This document shows positions 1-7,923 of a DNA stretch of 64,000 nt, piece after piece. Both the position numbers and the translations under genes were made by a program. Positions within the stretch are counted from its first letter, which is position 1. Every line of letters begins with the position of its first letter. The stretch covers positions 62,001 to 126,000 of the forward strand of contig NZ_JOFX01000003.1 of the NCBI RefSeq assembly GCF_000719345.1. The letters are read 5' to 3'. The DNA is from Streptomyces sp. NRRL F-2664. GTDB lineage: Bacteria > Actinomycetota > Actinomycetes > Streptomycetales > Streptomycetaceae. The notes beneath the pieces were generated by a model that was not told the DNA's origin, did not search any database, and worked only from the letters and a program-made list of their open reading frames with translations.

Positions 1-2
1 AG

Positions 3-305
3 CATGCGCACGGTCCCGGCCCCCGCACCTCGCACCTCTTGCCCGACGTCCGCATCGCGGGAACGCCCGACGGCGGGGCGCAGGTCGTGGCGGTCGGGCT
101 CGACGGGCGGATCTGGCACAACGTCAGGCGGCCGGACGGGTCCTGGACCCCGGCCGGCCGGGTACCCGGCCCGGACGGCAGGGACCCCTTCCCCGCGGGC
201 CAGGTCCACATCACCGCCCTCCGCGACGGCACCACGCACGTGTCGGCCATCAGCGCCGGCCAGGGAGCTCTTCCGGGACCGGGCCGGGGCGGCCGCCCTG
301 CGTGA
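3..305 (+). CDS. C-terminal end of a beta-propeller-like (tectonin/PLL-type) protein, partial
   Basis: The reading frame is open from the left edge to a TGA at 303-305, so only the last roughly 100 residues are visible. The translation has short blade-like units: a run of hydrophobic strand residues followed by DGRIWHN, a Trp-containing turn (GSWTPAGRV) and ALRDGTTHVSAIS. This pattern is typical of tectonin/PLL-like or sialidase-like propellers that Streptomyces secretes, often as carbohydrate-binding tails. No catalytic residue is visible. The real start lies outside the window. The assignment rests on repeat style only and is moderate. Confidence 0.5.
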   Translation, partial: HAHGPGPRTSHLLPDVRIAGTPDGGAQVVAVGLDGRIWHNVRRPDGSWTPAGRVPGPDGRDPFPAGQVHITALRDGTTHVSAISAGQGALPGPGRGGRPA

Positions 306-319
306 TGCCGGCGGTCCGG

Positions 320-1486
320 TCACTGCTGCCGCAGGGTCGTGACCAGGTCGCGCGGCAGACCGTGGGTGTCGTGGAGGTAGTGGAAGTCCTCCGTGGTCAG
401 CGGGCCGCGGAAGCGGGGGCGGGCGAGCACCTGCCGGCCGCGGTCGAGGAGGCGGCGGAAGCGGTGTTCCTCCTCGCGGAGCAGCCGGAGCACCTCCTGC
501 GGCGGCGTGTCCTGGCGGAAGTGGTCCAGGGTGTGCCGGACCAGCTCCCCCGGCAGGTCCCCGAGGCCGCGCGAGGGATCGTCCCGCCAGAGCACGGTGA
601 GCAGCCGGCGCACCAGCCGGCGCAGTACGTAGCCGCGTCCGTCGGCGGTCGGGCGTACGCCGTCGCCGAGGACCACGACGGCCGAGCGGAGGTGGTCGGA
701 CACGATGCGCAGGGAGGTCTCGTCCAGCTGCCACAGGGGCGGTACGAGGCGGCGCCAGGGTTCGAAGACGTCGCAGTCGAATACGGACGGCTTGCCCTGG
801 AGCAGCGAGGCGAGGCGCTCCAGGCCGAGCCCGGTGTCGACGTTGCGCCGGGGCAGGGGTACGAGGGAGCCGTCGTCGAGCCGGCGGTGGGTCATGGTCA
901 CGTGGTTCCACACCTCCACCCAGCGGTCGTCGCGGGTGGGGGTCGACCGGGGCGGGCCGTCGCCGCTCCAGAGGAAGATCTCCGAGTCGGGGCCGCAGGG
1001 GCCGACGGGGCCGTTGGACCACCAGTTGGCGTCGGCGGTGGCTTCCACGGGGACGCCCAGGTCCTGCCACAGCCGGAGGGAAGCGGTGTCCGGACCGGTC
1101 CGGTCGTCGCCGGCGTGGACGGTGGCGTGCAGCAGGCCGGGATCGACTCCGAGTCCCTCGGTGAGCAGCCCGTATCCCCAGTCGAGGCTGCGTGGTCCGT
1201 CGTAGTCGCCGAGCGACCATGTGCCGAGCATCTCGAAGACCGTCAGGTGCGTGGCGTCGCCGACCTCCTGCAGGTCCGTGGTGCGCAGGCAGCGCTGGAC
1301 GCCGACCAGCCGCCCGCCCCCCGGATGGGGTCGGCCCTCCAGGTACGGGGTGAGGGGGTGCATGCCGGAGGTGGTGAAGAGCACGGGGTCGCCGGGCGGG
1401 GGCAGGAGCGTCGAGCCGACGATGCGGCGGTGGCCGCGCTCCTCGAAGTAGTCGACAAAGGTGGTGACCAGGTGGTCGGTGTTCAT
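320..1486 (-). CDS. Stand-alone alanyl-tRNA synthetase-like catalytic domain protein
   Basis: This 388-residue protein matches the class II core of AlaRS in order: TSGMHPLTPYL near residue 40, QRCLRTTDLQEVG (motif 2 region), FEMLGTWSLGDY, GPCGPDSEIF, VEVWNHV, the motif 3 segment VDTGLGLERLASLLQG, then SDHLRSA and RGYVLRRLVRR of the tRNA-recognition part. It stops there. The editing domain and C-Ala domain of the usual roughly 880-residue enzyme are missing, so it is not the housekeeping AlaS. The start at 1486 has GAAGGAG seven bases upstream; an upstream in-frame start lacks such a site. It may charge tRNA-Ala without proofreading, or activate an amino acid for another pathway. No partner gene beside it explains its role. 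Confidence 0.85.
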   Translation of the reverse strand: MNTDHLVTTFVDYFEERGHRRIVGSTLLPPPGDPVLFTTSGMHPLTPYLEGRPHPGGGRLVGVQRCLRTTDLQEVGDATHLTVFEMLGTWSLGDYDGPRSLDWGYGLLTEGLGVDPGLLHATVHAGDDRTGPDTASLRLWQDLGVPVEATADANWWSNGPVGPCGPDSEIFLWSGDGPPRSTPTRDDRWVEVWNHVTMTHRRLDDGSLVPLPRRNVDTGLGLERLASLLQGKPSVFDCDVFEPWRRLVPPLWQLDETSLRIVSDHLRSAVVVLGDGVRPTADGRGYVLRRLVRRLLTVLWRDDPSRGLGDLPGELVRHTLDHFRQDTPPQEVLRLLREEEHRFRRLLDRGRQVLARPRFRGPLTTEDFHYLHDTHGLPRDLVTTLRQQ

Positions 1487-1748
1487 GGGGTGGCTCCTTC
1501 GCATCACAGCGGGAAGGGCACCGGAGAACGGACCGTGGGGTCTCCGGCCGGGCGGGGAGGCCACGGCACGGCCGACGAACCGTTTCCGGTCGCCGGGGAG
1601 GGGAGAAGGTCAGACGGCGGCAACCGGCGAGCTGGTCGCTCGCGCGGTCGCGGTGGTACGGGGGCCGTTGACGTTCATGCGGCAACGGTAGCCCGTCCGA
1701 TCCGTCGGGGCACGCGCTTTTCGCCCGCCCCGACGTATGCGGAATCCA

Positions 1749-2414
1749 TCAGTCCGTCGTCTCGCCGGGCGGCCGGGGCTCGGCCCGCATCAGGAGGTGC
1801 CCCCGGCGGAAGCGCTCCTGCGCGCCGGGCTCGCGCAGCATCCGCCCGACCTCGGTGAAGCCGGCTTCCCGGGCCAGCCGGGCGAGTTCGTCGATCGGCC
1901 ACCGGTAGGCGGTGGTCACCTTGTGGTCGAAGGCCGCCACCGGGCCGCCTTCGGACTCGAAGAAGGCCAGCAGGAGCGGACTGCCCGGAGCGAGCACCCT
2001 GCGGAACTCCGCGAGGTACGAGGGCAGTTCCCGCGGTGGGGCGTGGATCACCGAGTACCAGGACACGATGCCGCCCAGTTCACCGTCGGCCAGGCCCAAG
2101 GCGTCCATCGATCCGACGTCGAACCGCAGGTGAGGGTGGGCCGCACGAGCGAAGTCGACCATGGCGGGCGAGAGGTCCACGCCGAAGGCGTCGAGTCCCA
2201 GGCCACGGAGATGCGCCGTCACATAGCCGGGGCCGCAGCCCAGTTCGGCGACGGGCCCGGTTGCGGCGGCCCGCGCGTGGTCGGCGAACGCGGTCAGGAC
2301 GGAGCGGTCCAGAGGATGTCCGTCGAGGTGGTCGCGGGCGAGGTCCGCGTAGGCGGCGACCACCGAGTCGTAGGCCTCGCCGGTCGCCCGGAGGTACGCG
2401 GGCAGCTCGTTCAC
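1749..2414 (-). CDS. Class I SAM-dependent methyltransferase
   Basis: A 221-residue methyltransferase with the SAM-binding glycine loop VAELGCGPGYVTAHL around residues 55-69, the acidic ribose contact GVDLSPAMVDFAR, a motif III-like FDVGSMDALGLADG and the post-core strand LLLAFFES. This is the family usually called methyltransferase domain 25/11, whose small-molecule substrate cannot be read from sequence. It begins with GTG, 10 bases after the CutA-like gene, with GAGG eight bases upstream, so it is probably the last gene of the 1749-3505 minus-strand unit. Confidence 0.85.
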   Translation of the reverse strand: MNELPAYLRATGEAYDSVVAAYADLARDHLDGHPLDRSVLTAFADHARAAATGPVAELGCGPGYVTAHLRGLGLDAFGVDLSPAMVDFARAAHPHLRFDVGSMDALGLADGELGGIVSWYSVIHAPPRELPSYLAEFRRVLAPGSPLLLAFFESEGGPVAAFDHKVTTAYRWPIDELARLAREAGFTEVGRMLREPGAQERFRRGHLLMRAEPRPPGETTD

Positions 2415-2424
2415 CGGGGAGGCC

Positions 2425-2754
2425 TCAGCTTTCCCGGCGCGCGGTCTCCCGCACCGCCCACGCCAGGTACGCCTGCGTGGTCCCGGCGGCCGGCAGCACG
2501 ATCCACGGGGGCAGGTCCGACGGGTGGCGGTCGTGCACCCATACCTCCAGGTCCGCGACCCGCTCCGCGGTCGTCGTGAAGGTGACCCGGTAGCCCCGTT
2601 CGTGCCGGAGGGCGTCCCCGCTCCGGTGGAAGAGGGTCATCCGCGCCTCGACGTCGGCCGCGGCCGCCATCCTGGCCTCCACCGCGCCCTGCGCGATCTC
2701 GTAGGCCTGCGCCTCGTCGTTCAGGGTCGTGTGCGCTGTCACCATGCCGGCCAC
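2425..2754 (-). CDS. CutA-like protein (divergent divalent-ion tolerance family)
   Basis: About 109 residues. The C-terminal half carries the CutA1 signature in diverged form: a RHPSDLPPWIVLPAAGTTQAYLAWA segment matching the family pattern of HPYEvPeiialP followed by a small loop and a YLxWi helix. CutA1 proteins form very stable ferredoxin-like trimers linked to metal tolerance; their activity remains unclear. The GTG at 2754 is preceded by AGGAG five bases upstream and is preferred over the ATG three codons later. It follows the ADF-like gene by 67 bases and precedes the methyltransferase by 10, which suggests cotranscription. The N-terminal half is weakly conserved, so identification rests mainly on the C-terminal motif. 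Confidence 0.65.
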   Translation of the reverse strand: MAGMVTAHTTLNDEAQAYEIAQGAVEARMAAAADVEARMTLFHRSGDALRHERGYRVTFTTTAERVADLEVWVHDRHPSDLPPWIVLPAAGTTQAYLAWAVRETARRES

Positions 2755-2821
2755 GCCGCTCCTCCTCGGTCGGGTCGCCCCCACCCTACGGCCGGACCGG
2801 CGGGGGGAGAGGACCGGCCCC

Positions 2822-3223
2822 TCAACCCGCGAGCGCGACCAGCCTGCGGTAGGCGAGTTGGTCCGCGCGGCGGGCGGTGAGGTGGACGTGGACGTCGGGG
2901 AGGTAGTCCTTCAGGGCGGAATAGCCGGCCGTGTACGTGTCCTCCTGTGCGGCGGCGGCCGGCGGCATCCACAGGATCAGCAGGAGTTGGTTGCGGCGCG
3001 TGCCCTCCGGGCTGGCGAAGGACAGCTCGTGCAGGACCAGCCGGGGCTGGTCCGAGGGCAGTCCCTGCACGAGTTCGTCGTGGGTCAGATTCGCTTCGAG
3101 CTCCGGGACCAGAACGTCCGGCGGGCCCTCCTGGCGGAGGACCACGGTGTTGACCTCCCGCAGTTCCCGCAGGTGGTGGACGGCGGCGACGCCGGCCTCC
3201 GACAGGCCGGTCGGGCTGCTCAC
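2822..3223 (-). CDS. ADF/cofilin-like (ADF-H fold) protein in a bacterium
   Basis: The 133 residues align end to end with eukaryotic ADF/cofilins. An N-terminal helix (GLSEAGVAAVHHLREL) takes the place of the cofilin SGVAVxDE helix. Next come LTHDELVQGLPSDQPRLVL (cofilin: SYDxFLxxLPENDCxYAxYDF), then PEGTRRNQLLLILWMPPAAA (cofilin: EGKRSKIVFFTWSPDTAP), then the long helix ending in SALKDYL (cofilin: SSKDALRRAL) and a final strand-helix VHVHLTAR to ALAG. The length matches yeast cofilin (143). In the main actin-binding helix the basic RSKM is replaced by QEDT, so classical actin binding is doubtful. GTG start; the CBM48 gene ends 6 bp upstream, implying cotranscription. Fold assignment is by eye and fairly strong; function is unknown. 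Confidence 0.72.
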   Translation of the reverse strand: MSSPTGLSEAGVAAVHHLRELREVNTVVLRQEGPPDVLVPELEANLTHDELVQGLPSDQPRLVLHELSFASPEGTRRNQLLLILWMPPAAAAQEDTYTAGYSALKDYLPDVHVHLTARRADQLAYRRLVALAG

Positions 3224-3229
3224 CGGGCT

Positions 3230-3505
3230 TCAGGTGTGGATGCGGCCGTTGGTGCCGTCGTGGGCGTCGGCTTGTTCGTCGTCGAACCAGTAGTCGCCCG
3301 CCGCGAGGTAGCGGAAGGAGTGGGCGCTGTGGGCGGGCAGCGCGACCGTCGCGGCCCGGGTGCCGTCGCCGCGGGGCTCCAGGGGGTGGGCGGCGGGGTT
3401 CCAGTGGTTGAAGTCCCCGACGACACTGACCGGCCCGGCCGGGGTCTCCGCGGGGAGGACGAAGGTGACCTGCGTGCGGCCCTTGAGCTTCTTGCGTTCG
3501 AGCAC
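3230..3505 (-). CDS. Single-domain CBM48 / isoamylase early-set (glycogen-binding-like) protein
   Basis: A 91-residue protein that is almost entirely one CBM48 immunoglobulin-like domain: VTFVLPAE, VSVVGDFNHWNP near residues 27-38, a LPAHSAHSFRYL strand, and YWFDDEQADAH. The GDFNxW and W-DDE motifs are those of isoamylase/branching-enzyme N-terminal domains and of the AMPK beta-subunit glycogen-binding domain. There is no catalytic domain, so it probably binds an alpha-glucan or acts as an adaptor. The GTG start has GGAG eight bases upstream. It heads the minus-strand unit whose second gene is the ADF-like protein. Confidence 0.82.
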   Translation of the reverse strand: MLERKKLKGRTQVTFVLPAETPAGPVSVVGDFNHWNPAAHPLEPRGDGTRAATVALPAHSAHSFRYLAAGDYWFDDEQADAHDGTNGRIHT

Positions 3506-3842
3506 GGGGTGGACTCCAGCCGTGGGGGACGGGAAACCGGCCCGTGCATCCTCACGCCGACGCCCGTGCGGTGCGGCGGTACCGGGCCGCAGTGCGGACA
3601 GAAGTCACCCGGGCGGCGGCCTGCGCGCGGCCGGGTCGGGGGCCGCGCACCTCTGCTCCTCGCTCCCCGAGCCGTGCGGACGCCGACCGGCACCGTCCGT
3701 GCGGCCGGTGTACGCCACCCGGAGCGACTCGGCGGCCGTGCCGCTGCCGTGCGGCGGCTGCGGGGCGGCGGGATGTTAGAGATGGGGCCGGGGCTGCTCG
3801 ACTCCGCAGACCGGCCGGCCCGCACGAGGAACGAGGGGCGCC
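3506..3842. other. Intergenic region between divergent genes
   Basis: A 337-base gap between the CBM48 gene (minus strand) and the short-chain dehydrogenase (plus strand). It should hold both promoters. No open frame here has family resemblance, and I see no convincing -35/-10 pair, palindrome or riboswitch. Confidence 0.4.
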
Positions 3843-4778
3843 ATGCGCGACATCTCGACGGTTTCCACGGCCGTCCGGCACCGCCACGCCGGTGGCCCGC
3901 TGGCCGGACGGGTCGCGGTCGTGACCGGCGCCGCCCGCGGGATCGGGGCGGCGCTCGCCCGGAACCTGTCCGACGCGGGGATGTCCGTGGCGCTGCTGGG
4001 CCGCGAGGAGGCGTCCCTGCGCGCGACGGCGGGCGCCCTGCCGAACCCGAGCCTCTGCGTCGAGGCGGACGTCACCGACGACGCGGCGCTGCGGGCCGCC
4101 GCCCGGCAGGTGCAGGAGGCACTGGGGCCGGCCAGCGTGGTCGCCGCCAATGCCGGCATCGCCGTCGGCGGGCCCTTCGACCGTACGTCGGCCGACCTGT
4201 GGCAGCGGGTCATCGACGTCAACCTCACCGGGTCCGCCAACACCGCCAGGGCGTTCCTGCCGCAGCTGACCCGCACGCGGGGCTACTTCCTCCAGGTCGC
4301 CTCCACCGCCGCGCTGGGCTCCTCCCCCATGATGAGCGCCTACTGCGCCTCCAAAGCGGGGGTGGAGTCCTTCGCCCTGGCGTTGCGCGGCGAGGTGGAA
4401 CCCGACGGGGTGGCCGTCGGGATCGCCTACGTCCACTGGACCGGCACCGACATGATCAGCGGCCTCGACGAGCTGCCGGTGCTGCGGGCCCTGCGCCGCC
4501 ACCAGCCCCGCTTCGCCCGCCGCGTGCGCTCGCCCGAGCAGGTCGCCGCCTGGCTCGCGGACGGGATCACGCGCCGTTCCCGGTCCGTCTACGCCCCGCC
4601 GTGGCTGCGCTGGTGCCAGCCGCTGCGGCCGCTGTTCCCGGCGATCGTCGCCCACATCGCCCGGCGTGAGCTGCGCACGCCCGCGCGCGGTGAACTGACG
4701 GCGCAGGCCACGGTGCTGGGCGCCGGGGGTCTCGCCGACTGGAACGCCCGCAACGCGCCCGGCGACCGTGGCCACTGA
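3843..4778 (+). CDS. Short-chain dehydrogenase/reductase (classical SDR)
   Basis: A 311-residue SDR with the nucleotide-binding TGAARGIGAALA (about residues 29-40), DVTDD, the NAG motif in AANAGIA, and the catalytic residues in VASTAALGSSPMMSAYCASKAG (Ser, then YxxxK). The extended C-terminus with a WLADGI helix resembles SDRs annotated as sepiapterin-like or oxidoreductase proteins in Streptomyces. GREEAS after strand 2 leaves NADPH preference open. It reads in the same direction as the F420 oxidoreductase, 135 bases further on. Substrate unknown. Confidence 0.9.
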   Translation: MRDISTVSTAVRHRHAGGPLAGRVAVVTGAARGIGAALARNLSDAGMSVALLGREEASLRATAGALPNPSLCVEADVTDDAALRAAARQVQEALGPASVVAANAGIAVGGPFDRTSADLWQRVIDVNLTGSANTARAFLPQLTRTRGYFLQVASTAALGSSPMMSAYCASKAGVESFALALRGEVEPDGVAVGIAYVHWTGTDMISGLDELPVLRALRRHQPRFARRVRSPEQVAAWLADGITRRSRSVYAPPWLRWCQPLRPLFPAIVAHIARRELRTPARGELTAQATVLGAGGLADWNARNAPGDRGH

Positions 4779-4913
4779 GGCGCCGGCCCTGCCGAGACCC
4801 GGGGCTCCCCGACATCGTGTCCGGCGCGGCCGGACCGGGACGTTTGGCCGTCGGGGCCACGGGCACGCGCGAACCGACGGCCGCTGTCTGCCACCCTTGG
4901 AGGCACGAGACCC

Positions 4914-5885
4914 ATGACGTCGTTCGGATACTTCCTGTCCTGCGAGGAATTCACCCCCGCCCAGCTTCTGGACCAGGCACGCAAGGCCGCCGACGCGGGC
5001 TTCACGCGCCTGGCCATCTCCGACCACTTCCATCCGTGGAACGACGCGCAGGGCAACAGCCCGCTGGTCTGGTCGATGATCGGGGCGCTGTCGCAGACCG
5101 TGGACCTGCCCGTGACCACTCTGGTCACCTGCCCCACCATGCGCCTGCACCCGGCGGTGACCGCCCAGGCGGCGGCCACGTCGAGCCGGCTGCTGGACGG
5201 CCGGTTCGCGCTGGGGGTGGGGACGGGCGAAGCGTTGAACGAGCACGTCCTCGGGGACCGGTGGCCCTCCTTCGACGAGCGCGCCGACATGCTGGAGGAA
5301 GCGGTCGACGTGATGCGCAAGCTGTTCACCGGCCGCCGGATCAGCCACCGCGGAACGCACTACACGGTGGACAACGCCCGCCTCTACACGGCTCCCCACG
5401 GCCGGCTGCCCGTGCACGTCTCCGGCTTCGGCCCCAAGGCGGCGGAACTGGCCGGGCGGATCGGCGACGGCTTCGTCACCATGGGCCCGGACGAGGAGGC
5501 CATCGGCCGCTTCCGGGACGCGGGCGGCGGCGGCAAGCCCGTCATCGGCGGCCTGAAGGTGTGCTGGGGCGAGGACCGGGACAAGGCCGTCGACACCGCG
5601 CACCGGCTGTGGCCCAGCGAGCACCTCCCCGGCGAACTGGCGCAGATCCTGCCGACGCCCGCCCATTTCGAGCAGGCGAGCCGGCTGGTGCCCCGTGAGG
5701 AGGTGTCGGCGAACGTGCCGTGCGGCGACGACGTGGAGGAGCACGTGGAAGCAGTCCGCGGCTATCTCGGGGCCGGCTTCGACGAGGTGTACGTCGGGCA
5801 GATCGGGCCGGAGCAGGACGCCTTCTTCGCCGCCTGGCGCGACAAGCTGCTGCCCGCCCTCGGCGGGCAGGGGGCCGGGACGTAG
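4914..5885 (+). CDS. F420-dependent LLM-class oxidoreductase (FGD-like)
   Basis: A 323-residue luciferase-fold flavin/F420 enzyme. Diagnostic segments are FGYFLSCEEF, AISDHFHPWND (F420-dependent glucose-6-phosphate dehydrogenase-like), TLVTCPTMRLHPAV, GVGTGEALNEH and VHVSGFGPKAAELAG. The family reduces or oxidises small substrates with coenzyme F420. The glucose-6-phosphate dehydrogenase relatives share the SDHFHPW and GTGEALNEH motifs, but the closeness here suggests the broader TIGR03557-type group rather than a proven Fgd. The start has GGAGG ten bases upstream. Confidence 0.88.
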   Translation: MTSFGYFLSCEEFTPAQLLDQARKAADAGFTRLAISDHFHPWNDAQGNSPLVWSMIGALSQTVDLPVTTLVTCPTMRLHPAVTAQAAATSSRLLDGRFALGVGTGEALNEHVLGDRWPSFDERADMLEEAVDVMRKLFTGRRISHRGTHYTVDNARLYTAPHGRLPVHVSGFGPKAAELAGRIGDGFVTMGPDEEAIGRFRDAGGGGKPVIGGLKVCWGEDRDKAVDTAHRLWPSEHLPGELAQILPTPAHFEQASRLVPREEVSANVPCGDDVEEHVEAVRGYLGAGFDEVYVGQIGPEQDAFFAAWRDKLLPALGGQGAGT

Positions 5886-5919
5886 CGCTCGTCCGCCGGT
5901 CGGGCCGTCCGTCCGCCCG

Positions 5920-6435
5920 TCAGGAAGCGGCGGGGCGCCCCTCCAGCTCCGACTTCAGGTTGCGCAGGGTGAGCCGGATGTTCTTGCGCTGGAACTCGGC
6001 GAAGGTGTGCCCCCGTGTCGCGATCCTGTCGAAGGCGTTGGCCACCGCGTCGGGCCACCTGCGCCGGTCGTCGGTCCACGTCTCGGTCACCTCGGTGCCG
6101 CCGGCGACCGCGGTGAAACGGTACTCCCAGGTGGCGATCGGCCCGCGCAGCCAGGGGCGGCGCAGGCCGATGGCGTGCACCCGGAACCGGAAGACGGCGT
6201 CCGGATCGGCGGCCGTCACCGTGCAGCGGGTCGTCCAGCGGAAAGGACCGCGTTGGTTGCGGCCGTCGAAGACCATCCCGACCCGGGTCGCGGTGCCGGG
6301 GCCGTCGGCCGGCGTCGCGCCCAGGTTCTCAGGGCTCCAGCGGCCCATGAGGGCGGGGTCGGAGACGTGCTGGTAGACCGTCGACGGGTCGGCCTCGACG
6401 ATGATGGAGTCGCTGACGCTGAACGTACGGGGCAT
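5920..6435 (-). CDS. SRPBCC (START/polyketide cyclase-like) protein
   Basis: A 171-residue protein of the SRPBCC helix-grip fold. It has an N-terminal strand SVSDSIIVEADPSTVYQHV, DPALMGRWSPEN, a middle ATWEYRFTAVAGGTEVTETW and a long C-terminal helix. Members bind hydrophobic ligands; none of the catalytic features of cyclases are evident. The ATG at 6435 has GGAGGGAG at the right distance, whereas an upstream in-frame start lies in non-conserved sequence. It converges on the F420 oxidoreductase 34 bases away. Confidence 0.85.
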   Translation of the reverse strand: MPRTFSVSDSIIVEADPSTVYQHVSDPALMGRWSPENLGATPADGPGTATRVGMVFDGRNQRGPFRWTTRCTVTAADPDAVFRFRVHAIGLRRPWLRGPIATWEYRFTAVAGGTEVTETWTDDRRRWPDAVANAFDRIATRGHTFAEFQRKNIRLTLRNLKSELEGRPAAS

Positions 6436-6549
6436 GGGGGCTCCCTCCTCGGGGAACGACGGTAGCGGTCGCCGATCGCGCCGCGGCGGGCGCCCCTGCC
6501 GCACGGTGCCGCTCCCTTCCGAACCGCCACCCGCCCTGGCCGCCGCCCG

Positions 6550-7845
6550 TCAGGACCGTTGCGTCATCCGCCGCCGCAGACGGTCGTAGACGGGTTCACT
6601 CCCGAGCCGGTCCGCGGTCACGGCCGCGGCGAAGCAGGCGGTCAGCAGGGGCAGCAGCAGGGCGCCGGCACCGGTCATCTCGATCACCAGGACGATGCCG
6701 GTGAGCGGGGCGCGCACCACGCCGGTGAACACGGCGGCCATCCCCACGACCGCGAACGCGACCGGTCCGGCCGCGTCGGCGGCAGCGGCCGGCAGGAGGG
6801 GCGAGGCCAGCACATGGAGCAGCGCCCCCCACAGAGCGCCGAGTGCGAGCAGCGGAGCGAAGAGCCCTCCCGGAGTCGCGGCCGCGTAGCTGAGCGGTCC
6901 GGCCACGAACCGGACGGCCAGGCACAGGGCCAGCCCTGCCGCCGACAGGCTCCCGCCTGCCAGCAGGCCTGCGCTCAGCTGGTCGCCGCCACCGGTGAGG
7001 AGCGGATCGAAGGCCATCAGTGCGCCGACCAGCGCCCCGATGAGGGCCGCCCGGACGACCACGGGCACCCGCGTCAACCGGTCGCACACCTCCAAGGTCC
7101 CCAGGACCAGGGCGTTGTACGCGGCTCCCAGGGCCCCGGCGGTCACCCCGCACAGGAGGAACACCGGCAGCATCCACAGCGGCGGGGCGGCGACGTGTGA
7201 GGCGGGCAGGATCAGCGCCTCTCCCACGAGCGGCCGCGAGGCGGCCACCGCGGTGACGGTGCCGACGAGCGTCAGCAGCACCAGGCGGGCCCGTACCGTG
7301 CCGGTGACCTCCTCGCAGACGAACAGCAATCCGCCCAGGGGGGCCGTGAAGGCCACCGCCAGACCCGCTCCCCCGAGCGCGGTGTGCACCATGCGGGCGT
7401 CCTCCGTGTCCAGCCGGCAGCGGCGCCCGGCCCCCGATCCGATCGCGGCGCCCATGTGGACGACGGGGCCCTCCCTGCCCAGGACCAGGCCCGAGCCGAT
7501 CGCGAGGAGTCCGCCCGCGAACTTCACCGGCAGCAGCCGGGCCGGACCGGCCTCCGCCTCCCGGCGCCACACCGCTTCGACGTGGGGGATCCCGCTCCCC
7601 GCGGCGTGCGGGACCCGCAGGGCGATCGCACAGGCGACGGCGGCGCCCACAGCGGTGAGGACGACGGGCAGCAGACGCGCCGCACCGCCCCACCCGGCAG
7701 CCGCCTCCAGCACCGACGCCCGAAGCAGGTCGGCGTGGACCAGGCACCACCGGAAGGCGCCGCCGACCAGCCCGACCAGGCATCCGGCGAGGGCCGCGAC
7801 GACGAAGGCGCGGCCGTCCGCCCTGCGGGGGCCCGTGCGCGCCAC
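6550..7845 (-). CDS. ClC-family chloride channel/antiporter
   Basis: A 431-residue membrane protein with about ten hydrophobic helices and the ClC selectivity motifs GSGIP (residues 83-87), GREGP (123-127) and GGLFAP near 335. The gating glutamate (E125) is present. So is the internal proton glutamate, in LFVCEEV around 178, so a Cl-/H+ exchanger is more likely than a passive channel. There is no C-terminal CBS domain. The GTG start at 7845 has no ribosome site of its own: it lies three bases after the stop of a 24-codon ORF, which suggests translational coupling. Confidence 0.9.
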   Translation of the reverse strand: MARTGPRRADGRAFVVAALAGCLVGLVGGAFRWCLVHADLLRASVLEAAAGWGGAARLLPVVLTAVGAAVACAIALRVPHAAGSGIPHVEAVWRREAEAGPARLLPVKFAGGLLAIGSGLVLGREGPVVHMGAAIGSGAGRRCRLDTEDARMVHTALGGAGLAVAFTAPLGGLLFVCEEVTGTVRARLVLLTLVGTVTAVAASRPLVGEALILPASHVAAPPLWMLPVFLLCGVTAGALGAAYNALVLGTLEVCDRLTRVPVVVRAALIGALVGALMAFDPLLTGGGDQLSAGLLAGGSLSAAGLALCLAVRFVAGPLSYAAATPGGLFAPLLALGALWGALLHVLASPLLPAAAADAAGPVAFAVVGMAAVFTGVVRAPLTGIVLVIEMTGAGALLLPLLTACFAAAVTADRLGSEPVYDRLRRRMTQRS

Positions 7846-7848
7846 GGC

Positions 7849-7923
7849 TCAGTGCCGCGGGAGGCGGGCGGCGTCGGCGGCGCCGCCGGGCGAGGTGGAC
7901 TGCTGTGACCTGATCTTCGTCAT
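7849..7923 (-). CDS. Short upstream ORF coupled to the ClC gene
   Basis: Starting at ATG 7923 with AGGAG eight bases upstream, a 24-residue polar peptide (MTKIRSQQSTSPGG...) is encoded. Its TGA is followed after three bases by the GTG of the ClC gene, which has no Shine-Dalgarno of its own. This arrangement suits a translationally coupled mini-ORF or leader. The peptide resembles no family I know. Whether it is made, or merely delivers ribosomes to the channel gene, cannot be told from sequence. Confidence 0.45.
   Translation of the reverse strand: MTKIRSQQSTSPGGAADAARLPRH

Noticed and set aside
302..1858. Long plus-strand open frame opposite the AlaRS-like gene
   Set aside because: A GC-rich shadow frame without family motifs; the minus strand shows clear class II synthetase motifs and a ribosome site.
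2822..3223. Reading the ADF-like gene as a generic hypothetical or CutA-like duplicate
   Set aside because: The cofilin segments occur in the right order over the whole length, whereas the CutA C-terminal motif is absent here and present only in the next gene.
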